Source of the DNA: Nitrospirales bacterium
GTDB lineage: Bacteria; Nitrospirota; Nitrospiria; Nitrospirales; UBA8639
Assembly: GCA_031315865.1 (NCBI GenBank)
Contig: JALDRJ010000002.1
Coordinates: 3,012,001-3,076,000, forward strand
Direction of reading: 5' to 3'
DNA length: 64,000 nt
Under the pieces are notes generated by a model that was not told the DNA's origin, made no database searches, and worked only from the letters and a program-made list of their open reading frames with translations. The position numbers were made by a program, and so were the translations under genes. Of the stretch, positions 47,001-53,843 are shown in pieces. The first letter of the stretch is position 1. Each line of letters starts with the position of its first letter.

Positions 47001-49013
47001 CATGACCATGCGTTTGGTGGAACCACGTGGCCACACGGTGCCGTGGGAACCATGATTGCCGAACCATTCGGTTCAACCTGGCATGACCCCAAGACGGGGA
47101 AACCGATTCGGACAGGGCCAGTCGCCGATATTTATGCGACTGAGCGTGTTGGACATGATGTGGCGGGCAGTTTCCGTGAATTGATGGTCCATATCATGGA
47201 TACGGTGCCTCACACGGTGAATATCGTGACGGCGGGGAATCCTCCCGGTCAACCGGTTGATGTCGCGCTCGAAGCCGGTCGTACCGTCTCATTTATCATG
47301 CCGCCGAACGATAAGATTAAGATGACGCCGATGCCATTCTTGAACGGAGGGACTCACACCACCGGTGGGGCATTAAACTTCCGGGCGGAGCCCTTCGCGC
47401 AACGATTGGCGAACAATTCGGATCCATCGAAACTCTTTAGCAGTGTGGTACATGGTGACCCCAGTACGGCCATGATTCGTGCCTACCTGGGTGATGCCGT
47501 GGTATTTCGTCTGCTCGATGTGACGATGAATGAAAGTAATGTCTTTACGGTGTCAGGTCACACATTCTGGTCAGAGCGGTATGCGGAAGAAGCGAACCGG
47601 AAGAATTCTCTGCATATCGGCATCGCGGAACGGTATGACCTTGTCTTGCCTGAAGCGGGTGGCCCGCGTCATCAAGCAGGGGACTACATGTTCTTCAATG
47701 GACGGAGTTCGAAATTCTCGGAAGGTGCCTGGGGAATCATGCGGGTACTCGATAAACCGATCAGCGACCTTCAACCGTTGCCGAATAAGGCCTACGGAAA
47801 AGAGGGAATGCCCGAGCAGCTTCCAGTCTGCCCGAAAGACGCGATGGTGAAGACTTTTAACGTCGTGGCCATCGATCATCCGGGGATGAGCTTCAATCCG
47901 AATGCCGGAGAGGCGATTGAAGTGGATTTTGAACGGAAGATCGAATTGCGGAATCCAGAAGCCAAGATTTATGTTCTTGAAGACGAAGTACAGAAGGTTT
48001 CTGGTGATGCGCAACCCATGCCGTTGACCCTGCGTGCGAACGTCGGCGACTGCCTGAAGATCAATCTGACGAATAAGATGAAGGAGAGCCGGGCCTCATT
48101 CTCGGCGTTCGGCCTTGCCTTTGATCCGAAAGATTCGCAAGGGGTTAATCTTGGCAACAATCCAGGTGATCAAACCGTGGCTCCTGGTGAATCTCGAACC
48201 TACACCTACTATGCTGATCCGTTCAACGGAGAAGGACAAACGTTGGTGTGGGACTGGGGCAATGTTGCCATGAACCCGCGCAATGGACTGTTTGGCGGGA
48301 TTATCATCGGGCCGAAAGGATCAACCTACCGAGATCCTCAGACCGGTGAAGATATTTCGATGAAGAACAGTTGGAAAGCGGATGTGATCGTGGACCACAC
48401 CATTCAAGGAAACGAAGGTCGAGCGAACTATCGGGATGTGGCCTTGTATTTCCAGGATGAGGACAACATTATCGGAACCAGTTTCATGCCATATGTCCAA
48501 AATGTTGCGGGGTTGACGGGTGTGAACTACCGGGCTGAACCCTATCTCTACAGAGAAGAAACCGGTTGTACGTTGGGTAAGATGTTCCAACCATGCGAAG
48601 TCGACAATCCGCAAGATCCAGTGACTCCACTGATTTTGGCACACGCTGGTGACAAGGTTCGTATCCACGTGTTTGGCGCGAGCAGCGAACAAAATGGAAT
48701 GTTCACCATCGAAAAGCACGAATGGCCGATTGAACCCTTCCTGGATGGGGCTGACATAATTAGCACGGTTGAGTTTGCTGGCTCTGAGGGCTTGGATGTA
48801 TTCCTGCCATCGGCCGGTGGAACCTATGCTCTCCCAGGTGATTATGTCTGGAGCAACGGGCGGTTGCCGTATTCGCAATCAGGTCAATGGGGATACTTTC
48901 GGGTACTTCCTATGAACGATCAGCGAGTGCTCCCGCTCAGTGGTGCCGTTTCGGGAAAGAATATGGCGCAGTCGGAGCCCATACAACCGACTCCGGCGTC
49001 ATTTAAGCCATAA
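44100..49013 (+). CDS. Giant multidomain multicopper oxidase, MnxG-like motif order
   Basis: Exported 1637-residue multicopper oxidase built of several cupredoxin domains. ATG set by GGAGG 7 bases before; signal peptide to about residue 33 (ending LILAED). Residues 75-112 are rich in Met and His, as in copper-handling proteins. The trinuclear/type 1 motifs are all present but in inverted order: His456-x-His458-His459-Pro-His461 and the full HCHxxxHxxxxM loop at 531-542 (His531, Cys532, His533, His537, Met542) come first, whereas the two HxH motifs (837-839 in THFHFF; 968-970 in WHDHAFGG, plus His979) come later. Classical oxidases have the HxH pair at the N-terminus. The Mn(II) oxidase MnxG is known for the same inversion. 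Further cupredoxin-like domains fill 1080-1600. Substrate (Mn, Fe, Cu or organic) is open. A terminator follows. Confidence 0.9.
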   Translation: MFTRRSTTFRARWLLGALGGALLLGSPSLILAEDSIADVHSVSMNHENSTGWAERLKGQTIVENSVEGRAERAAMVELQHQRLMEQMQKEMGHSRHQEHNTGAYNSMSMMHQYGAGPANGLLATTTGAEPVSDRGGRCPATAPVKEYDISAINVEISLNQWLDYYPGYMYSLTENIEKVREEEARNAEARESEGHSNPGAVKNGIQDQWIQPLVIRGNQGDCVKITLRNKLEFGEDVSLHINGSDMVMSKSGLPATTTNPEAIAYGPREDAEEGDKPEPIKMEWYISPDAQEGGRQFHTYSNDRELTVMGLFGVFVIEPRGSKYWEPLGTGPATEARSGWQVMIENGTGPDFREFVLIYHEVGDEAFRPVNKHGDFLPQRDPLSDAYRPGARALNYRSEPFGINNMHVQHEYFGFEDESMAYSSYTFGDAAPTIPRSYLGDPAKFRVVHGGSEVFHSHHPHGGSIRWQRSPRATQMPVWNTGQNGPVKYPIVRTKSDRVDVEVIGPAEALDLETECGSGLCQWLAGDFLFHCHVAHHYVAGMWGYWRVYNTLQTPGVQNDVMPPLRELPDRLDRIQKPVTSDQLVGKTVNWFGRKFKIVESGKNDWKSNPAVVTLKDWVEMQLANQGVPGNTKDELGQLKSYDATVLDWVWDGKKAMSEKEPTLGQNPKYQPEWQGYQPGERRAIWFEPTTGKVAWPWLTPHFGKRAPFSNDHNPAPWLEMIRLNDDGTRSVGPAKPGENGNWSLCPNRAGSQDYNVHFIKLPIELSAAEGDQEAIVDPNGLLYVVHEEEAEVRANNDKKFPLVVRANVYDCIDWTLTSEWLDDDITNFQSSKINTHFHFFQFDNQASDGVISGFSYEQSMRPFTQFKKDKKKGLPVPMNAKVTKAVKKGQKSIEITNAKQYHVGIPILIGADNVKGQEVRRIAKIGDNSLTFTEALKHDHPVGEIVTVEYVRQRFWVDADVGSVFWHDHAFGGTTWPHGAVGTMIAEPFGSTWHDPKTGKPIRTGPVADIYATERVGHDVAGSFRELMVHIMDTVPHTVNIVTAGNPPGQPVDVALEAGRTVSFIMPPNDKIKMTPMPFLNGGTHTTGGALNFRAEPFAQRLANNSDPSKLFSSVVHGDPSTAMIRAYLGDAVVFRLLDVTMNESNVFTVSGHTFWSERYAEEANRKNSLHIGIAERYDLVLPEAGGPRHQAGDYMFFNGRSSKFSEGAWGIMRVLDKPISDLQPLPNKAYGKEGMPEQLPVCPKDAMVKTFNVVAIDHPGMSFNPNAGEAIEVDFERKIELRNPEAKIYVLEDEVQKVSGDAQPMPLTLRANVGDCLKINLTNKMKESRASFSAFGLAFDPKDSQGVNLGNNPGDQTVAPGESRTYTYYADPFNGEGQTLVWDWGNVAMNPRNGLFGGIIIGPKGSTYRDPQTGEDISMKNSWKADVIVDHTIQGNEGRANYRDVALYFQDEDNIIGTSFMPYVQNVAGLTGVNYRAEPYLYREETGCTLGKMFQPCEVDNPQDPVTPLILAHAGDKVRIHVFGASSEQNGMFTIEKHEWPIEPFLDGADIISTVEFAGSEGLDVFLPSAGGTYALPGDYVWSNGRLPYSQSGQWGYFRVLPMNDQRVLPLSGAVSGKNMAQSEPIQPTPASFKP

Positions 49014-49046
49014 GTCGCTCTGAGCTGCATGAGAGGGGCGAAAGAG

Positions 49047-49077
49047 AAGGGGGAGCCGACGGGCTCCCCCTTTTTTT
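49047..49077 (+). terminator. Rho-independent terminator after the multicopper oxidase
   Basis: An 11-bp perfect stem (AAGGGGGAGCC with GGCTCCCCCTT) closes a 4-base loop and runs into seven T. It sits 34 bp after the oxidase stop, so the oxidase is transcribed on its own and the cupredoxin gene beyond must have a promoter within 49078-49160 or rely on readthrough. Confidence 0.95.
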
Positions 49078-49160
49078 GGTCTCACGTGAGTCATCTGATA
49101 GTATGAGAATAGGTGATCATGTGAGAGGCTTGAGGAATTCTATTTCGTAAGGAGGCTGGG

Positions 49161-50072
49161 ATGAGACGGGGAGTCATGAGTGCTATTTTAATCGCATGTC
49201 TAGGTATGGGAAGCCAAGGGGCTTTCGCAGCGTACGAAGAAATCGAAGTCGCAGACGGAGGAACACTGTCCGGGACCATCACGTTAAAAGGTGAGCAACC
49301 TCGTCCCAAGGGCTATAACCTCGTCAGTTTTCCAGATCCAGCGTTTTGTGGTCGGATTTCCAACGGAAAGGGGTGGCGGTTGCTTCAGCCTTTCCAAGTC
49401 GGAGCGAATGGGGAGTTTGAAAATGTGGTGGTCTACCTCGAAGGGATCAAGAAGGGGAAAAAATTCGACTATACCCCGTCGCAAATCGAAGCCATAGACT
49501 GTAAGTTCGCCCCGTACATCACGATCGTCCGTGATCGGCATGAAGTCAAAGTAGTGAACATGGATCCTGTCATGCACGATATTCAGGCCTATGAAACGTC
49601 AAAATTAGGGGCGCGTGTCCTGTTTAATTTGCCATTACCCGTGAGCGCGAAGCTCAAGAAGACTGATTTGATGAACGGAAAGAAGGTTAAGAATCGTGCA
49701 GGTCGAATCGTCAGCCCTACGATTAAAATGAAAAAAGGTCGTCATATCTTCGCCATGCAATGTGGGTTTCATCCCTACATGGAAAGCTGGGGGCTTGCCA
49801 TGGATTCTCCGTATTTTGCGTTGACTGATCAACAGGGAACCTTCACGATTGATGGGATTCCGCCTGGTACCTACAAGGCGGTGATTTGGCATCCGATGAT
49901 TCAAAAGGAAATGATGGTCACGATCGAGCCGAATAGTACAACCGATTTGTCCGTGGAGTTCGATTCGCCCAAGGGACGTTTATACGCCAATGAGGCGCAT
50001 GACAATACGCGATTTGGGATGGAGCTACTCGGCGATTCTCAAATCGTGCCAATGGTTGAACTTCAGCAATAA
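49161..50072 (+). CDS. Periplasmic cupredoxin-like protein with carboxypeptidase-regulatory-like domain
   Basis: Exported protein of 303 residues with TAAGGAGG before its ATG and a signal peptide (VMSAILIACLGMGSQGAFA). Residues 30-210 look like a cupredoxin: ligand candidates are His139 in VMHDIQ and the loop Cys201-x2-His204-x2-Met207 in MQCGFHPYM. Residues about 215-275 (GTFTIDGIPPGTYKAVIWHP) match carboxypeptidase regulatory-like beta domains. Cys63-area Cys residues (AFCGR, AIDCKF) may pair. Its place right after the oxidase, though past a terminator, suggests an electron shuttle or copper donor for it. Function is inference. Confidence 0.82.
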   Translation: MRRGVMSAILIACLGMGSQGAFAAYEEIEVADGGTLSGTITLKGEQPRPKGYNLVSFPDPAFCGRISNGKGWRLLQPFQVGANGEFENVVVYLEGIKKGKKFDYTPSQIEAIDCKFAPYITIVRDRHEVKVVNMDPVMHDIQAYETSKLGARVLFNLPLPVSAKLKKTDLMNGKKVKNRAGRIVSPTIKMKKGRHIFAMQCGFHPYMESWGLAMDSPYFALTDQQGTFTIDGIPPGTYKAVIWHPMIQKEMMVTIEPNSTTDLSVEFDSPKGRLYANEAHDNTRFGMELLGDSQIVPMVELQQ

Positions 50073-50109
50073 TACCTGGGTTGGGACATGTGTGTGAGGG
50101 GGGAAACTT

Positions 50110-50808
50110 GTGAAGACGTCACTTGAGAAACGTGCTCCGCTTGACTGTGCAACGTGTTCCTGTCGAGAGACGGCGGATGTCTGTAGTCTCGCTGCGGATA
50201 TTCTCAGGAACCTGCAGCAAACCAAGCAAACGATGGTTTGTCGGGGAGGGCAATATGTATTCTACGAAGGGCATCCGGTTCTGGGCGTTTATGTCCTGTG
50301 CCATGGACGGGTAAAGCTGACGCGATCGACGAAGAAGGGGCAGCAGCGTGTCGTGAAAATCGTAGAACCTGGACAGGTGCTCGAATGGAATCTGTATCAA
50401 CAGTCCGCCATACATCATGCGACGGCGGAGACGCTCATGTCCTCGCGCATCTGCGTGATTGATCGTGTGAGTTTCTTGAATCTGGTCGAACAGGATAGCC
50501 GCGTCGCCTTTCGACTCCTAACGTTGATGAGCCGGGAACGGCTTGCGTTGCTCGATTATGAAGATCAACTAGCCTTCAGTAGTGCTCGCGAACGCATCCG
50601 TAACGTGTTGTACGACCTGGCTGAAAACTATGGTGAGCGAGTCGAAGATGGCGTGTCTATTTCACTCTCGCTCAAACGGGAGGAATTGGCTCAAATGGCC
50701 GCCCTGACCCCAGAAACGACAGTCCGGGTCTTGAAAACTCTCGAGGCGAATCGCTGTGTTCGCTTATCGGGACGAACGATCACGATTCTTGGAAGCGGAC
50801 TCGATTGA
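50110..50808 (+). CDS. Crp/Fnr-family transcription regulator with N-terminal Cys cluster
   Basis: Cyclic-nucleotide-fold regulator of 232 residues starting at GTG 50110, after a G-rich ribosome site. Cys13, Cys16, Cys18 and Cys25 near the N-terminus, plus Cys44 and Cys64 in the sensor barrel, recall Fnr proteins that bind a [4Fe-4S] cluster, although spacing differs from E. coli Fnr. Sensor domain about 30-145, dimer helix 150-180, winged HTH at 190-228 (KREELAQMAALTPETTVRVL). It starts 37 bp after the cupredoxin stop and is probably cotranscribed. An Fnr-like box precedes the porin gene next door and a Crp-like box lies at 21439. Oxygen sensing is likely but not shown. Confidence 0.9.
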   Translation: MKTSLEKRAPLDCATCSCRETADVCSLAADILRNLQQTKQTMVCRGGQYVFYEGHPVLGVYVLCHGRVKLTRSTKKGQQRVVKIVEPGQVLEWNLYQQSAIHHATAETLMSSRICVIDRVSFLNLVEQDSRVAFRLLTLMSRERLALLDYEDQLAFSSARERIRNVLYDLAENYGERVEDGVSISLSLKREELAQMAALTPETTVRVLKTLEANRCVRLSGRTITILGSGLD

Positions 50809-50823
50809 TGTCCGCTTCCAAGA
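50787..50823 (+). terminator. 14-bp hairpin spanning the stop codon of the Crp/Fnr gene
   Basis: TCTTGGAAGCGGAC and its exact reverse complement enclose a 9-base loop that contains the TGA stop (50806-50808). No T run follows, so it is not a standard terminator; it may protect the mRNA 3' end or act as a weak, factor-aided stop before the porin promoter. Confidence 0.55.
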
Positions 50824-50920
50824 CCCCATCTCCAGCTTTCCGTTTCATGCTTTGCATTCCCTGAGAATCGCCAGTCGGATTTTTCCGCCCCGCTCTAGTC
50901 CTTTTGCCCTAGCTTTTTGA

Positions 50921-50934
50921 CTGATCACAATCAA
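50921..50934. promoter_or_regulatory. Fnr-like box upstream of the porin gene
   Basis: CTGATCACAATCAA matches TTGAT-N4-ATCAA with one change (first base). It lies 97-110 bp before the porin ATG and about 110 bp after the Crp/Fnr gene, in the porin promoter region. TATATT at 50945-50950 could be a -10 element but then the box centre is nearer than the usual -41.5. Confidence 0.45.
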
Positions 50935-51030
50935 TGGGAGTGTTTATATTGGATAGTGCGAACGCGCTTCGTATCGCCTACCGTAGTTTGGCTATTTTTT
51001 TATTTTATCGCCAACTACAGGAGGGAGATT

Positions 51031-51744
51031 ATGAAGACTGCGACACGAGTTTTCATGGGCGTACTGGTGTTTGGGACGCTGTCCATGTTTTCAGGAAATA
51101 CAGGAGCAGCAACATTGGAAGAGCGTGTAGAGCGGCTAGAACAACAACAGTCCGTGACTGGAGGCGGAGAGGCCGGTCATATGGTGTTCTTTCGCGGCGG
51201 TGGGGCGTGGGCTACGAGTGATCGCAGTCGGGAAGTGCTCACTGATGTCGGAGGGGCGACTGGCGTGAATAACGGAGATTCTGGCTACTATGTCGGTGCG
51301 GGACTCGATTTGCTTCTCTCGAAAAATGTGTGGGGTCTGTTCTCCAAAACTTGGATCCTTGGAGAGATCGGTGTCGAATACAAACGCTGGCATTCCAAAA
51401 AAGTATCAAGCGCGACGAATGCGCTCACAGGACTTGGGGAGGCCAGGACCAAGGTACAGCTCACGCAGTTGACGGTATCGGTCTCTCCCAAAATCATGTT
51501 CATGGAAGGCAGTCGATTCCGTCCGTGGATTATTCCCGGGGGATTAGATTTTCATGTCATCAGCCCGCCATCCGGAGATGTTACAGTGCTGGATATTGGG
51601 GCGCAATTTGCCGTTGGGGCGCAGTATCGAGTCTGGAAAGCGATGCATGTGGGAGTCGATGGTCGTTTCCACGTCGCGGCTGGTCAAACGGATACGACGA
51701 ATAATTTTGGAACTGTGGGAGCCTACCTTGGCATCGCATTCTGA
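51031..51744 (+). CDS. Outer-membrane beta-barrel protein
   Basis: Exported protein of 237 residues. The frame is open from 50917, but the ATG at 51031 follows GGAGGGAG and starts a signal peptide (VFMGVLVFGTLSMFSGNTGAA). After a short coiled coil (LEERVERLEQQQ) come alternating amphipathic strands (GYYVGAGLDLLLS, WILGEIGVEYKRW, VSPKIMFM, DIGAQFAVGAQYRV), ending with a C-terminal Phe (YLGIAF), the signal for outer-membrane assembly. Strand number looks like eight to ten, a small barrel. With the upstream oxidase, cupredoxin and Fnr-like regulator it may form one functional unit; a role in ion or metal passage is inference. Confidence 0.82.
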   Translation: MKTATRVFMGVLVFGTLSMFSGNTGAATLEERVERLEQQQSVTGGGEAGHMVFFRGGGAWATSDRSREVLTDVGGATGVNNGDSGYYVGAGLDLLLSKNVWGLFSKTWILGEIGVEYKRWHSKKVSSATNALTGLGEARTKVQLTQLTVSVSPKIMFMEGSRFRPWIIPGGLDFHVISPPSGDVTVLDIGAQFAVGAQYRVWKAMHVGVDGRFHVAAGQTDTTNNFGTVGAYLGIAF

Positions 51745-51846
51745 CGTGTGCGCCAAACAGGGCTACTAATTCGATGCGCCATGAGATGACCACCATACCT
51801 TGGATCTGCCTCGCATTCGACGATCCGTATCTGTTGGTTGGCGGAT

Positions 51847-52806
51847 TTAGTAGTCCATGCGCAATATCACTTTCAACACGCCGGGCGTAGCAGCATGTTC
51901 AAAGGCAGCAAGTCCATTGTGCAATGGATAATGAGCGTGAATCATCGGTTCGACTTGAATGAGTCCCTGCTCAAGCAGGCGAATAGCCGGGCCAAAGGGG
52001 CCGCAACGCGAACCGACGAGTGAGATTTCATCTATCACGATTTTGGCCATGTTCAAGGTGAGCGTGCCCTGATAGGTGGATTTCAGTACGATTATGCCTC
52101 GCGGGCGAACGCAGTCGCTCGCGAGAGCAAATCCTTCATGGGTACCGGTCGCCTCCACGACAATGTCAGCTCCACATGGAATGTCCCTGGGATGAGATGT
52201 AATCGCTATGCCAAGTTTTCTTAGCCATGTGTTTCGTTCAGTGTGATGGCCAAGGAGGGAAACTGAGCAGCCAGTGAGCCGTAACACTTGTGCGCACAGC
52301 AGGCCGAGCTTTCCGTCCCCGATGACAACGATGCGGTCTGCAGGGTGAATGTCGACTTGTTGTGGAATCTCGCATGCGGCAGCGAGTGGCTCGATGAAGA
52401 CCGCTTGATCATCGGACAACGTTCGTGAAAGAGGATAAAGATTGCGTGCAGGCAAACGAACAAATTCTGCAAACGTCCCATCACGTCCTTGAATCCCTAA
52501 CACCGTTCGATGATGACAATGGGTCGGGCGACCTGCTCGGCAGGTCTCGCACTGATGACAAGCGGCATTGATCTCTCCGACGACTCGACATCCTTCCAAG
52601 CCCGTGCCACCGTCGGTCTGTTCGACGATACCGACGAACTCGTGCCCTAAAATACCGGAATACTCCATGTACCCCTTGCAGAGCTCGAGATCCGTACTAC
52701 AGATTCCTGCTCGAAGCACACGAATGATGGCTTCATCCGCGCAGGGTTCCGGACGGGGAGCGTCATGATCAAGTTGGAGTTGCGTATCAAATCGTACTGC
52801 GAACAT
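51847..52806 (-). CDS. Zinc-dependent medium-chain alcohol dehydrogenase (MDR family)
   Basis: Cytoplasmic NAD(P)-linked dehydrogenase of 319 residues. GroES-like catalytic domain with the zinc ligands Cys36 (GICSTDLEL) and GHEFVG, structural zinc motif CHQCETCRAGRPTHC, then a Rossmann domain (VVIGDGKLGLLCAQVL) and a late VEATGTHEG stretch. The GDGKLG loop in place of GxGxxG resembles threonine/alcohol dehydrogenase relatives, and the overall length is on the short side. It stands alone on the minus strand. The substrate alcohol or sugar alcohol cannot be predicted. Confidence 0.9.
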   Translation of the reverse strand: MFAVRFDTQLQLDHDAPRPEPCADEAIIRVLRAGICSTDLELCKGYMEYSGILGHEFVGIVEQTDGGTGLEGCRVVGEINAACHQCETCRAGRPTHCHHRTVLGIQGRDGTFAEFVRLPARNLYPLSRTLSDDQAVFIEPLAAACEIPQQVDIHPADRIVVIGDGKLGLLCAQVLRLTGCSVSLLGHHTERNTWLRKLGIAITSHPRDIPCGADIVVEATGTHEGFALASDCVRPRGIIVLKSTYQGTLTLNMAKIVIDEISLVGSRCGPFGPAIRLLEQGLIQVEPMIHAHYPLHNGLAAFEHAATPGVLKVILRMDY

Positions 52807-53031
52807 CAGAATCTCGTAACTTACACAAATGTCTCAGGACCCGCAGTAACATGGTTTAAAGCAGAAGAGTCATAAGCATGATGAACTGGCACAACGGATG
52901 TTCAAGGATTTTTTGTACATGCTTTTCGAGCATATCGTAAGAAATTTCTCAAGTTTTTGTCGAATGAGACGATGGATAATTGGTCTTGTCGAAACTCGGA
53001 AGTCAATAAATTTTATGCAGAGGGCATGAGC

Positions 53032-53385
53032 ATGTTTGCCGGCATTCACCATTCACTTTCCGGCTTAGCCGCGGCGCAGAACAGGATCAATACCGCGGCT
53101 CACAATATCGCCAATGCCCATACGCCGGAATTCAAGAAGTCTCGAGCCATCTTCGAAGAGTCAACGGGGGGAGGCGTGCAAGTTTCTCTGGGATCAGAGA
53201 ACACCCCAGGCCCTGTTGTCCTACAGGAGACTGAAGAAGAATTGATTGCGCAAGAGTTCTCAAATGTAAACCTTGAAGAGGAATTGGTCAACCTGCTCCT
53301 GGGACAGCGTTCATTCGAAGTCAATGTGCGTGCCATTGAAGTGCAAGATGATGCGCTTGGCAGTCTCCTTGATATCCATGAATGA
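53032..53385 (+). CDS. Flagellar rod-like protein (FlgB/FlgC N-terminal type), orphan
   Basis: Protein of about 117 residues with the flagellar basal-body rod signature near its start: FAGIHHSLSGLAAAQNRINTAAHNIANAHTPEF, the conserved S-G-L-x-A...N-I-A-N helix. The end (LLGQRSFEVNVRAIEVQDD) matches the C-terminal rod helix, so it looks like a shortened FlgC or FlgG-like chain. ATG at 53032 has GAGGG 9 bases upstream; an earlier ATG at 53026 is too close. No other flagellar gene is near, so it may be a relic or belong to a distant operon. On the plus strand, 459 bp before htrA. Confidence 0.72.
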   Translation: MFAGIHHSLSGLAAAQNRINTAAHNIANAHTPEFKKSRAIFEESTGGGVQVSLGSENTPGPVVLQETEEELIAQEFSNVNLEEELVNLLLGQRSFEVNVRAIEVQDDALGSLLDIHE

Positions 53386-53684
53386 TTCGGGGATGTATTG
53401 CACTTAATAACGACCGGGTTTTCTTATGCTTCTCTTTCTTTTTTACCGCTTAATGAAAACCGTCTATGAAGGACGGGCCAAATCCATGTAAGTTTTCTCC
53501 CTTTCAGCCAGGGTTTTTTCTTTCTCCTTTGTTCTCATCGCTTAGCGTCATCAATCAATAGGTCGTTGTCCGGGCAGATCCTTTGGAAGAGGATCGGGTC
53601 TGTCAAGAGGAAGACTGTTTTTACGTATATATATCTAGCATTTTTCTGCCGCCTATCGCCTGCGAAGTTTTCTCTCTCCTCACT

Positions 53685-53714
53685 TTGAACGTCATGAAAG
53701 AATTAGTGTAGAAT
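53685..53714 (+). promoter_or_regulatory. Candidate sigma-70 promoter for htrA-tatC
   Basis: TTGAAC (53685-53690) and TAGAAT (53709-53714) stand 18 bases apart, a good housekeeping arrangement. The leader would run about 120 bases to the htrA ATG. The remaining part of 53386-53843 has pyrimidine-rich tracts and no supported gene. Confidence 0.5.
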
Positions 53715-53843
53715 CAAGGGTTTCGTGTAGCGATTACTTTATTCGGGCATTTACGGAGCTTTGGGCCTTACGTAAAGATTCAGGGAACATTTCCTGGCAA
53801 GACAATCAGTCTAACTCACTTCTTATTGATAGGGAGATCACTT

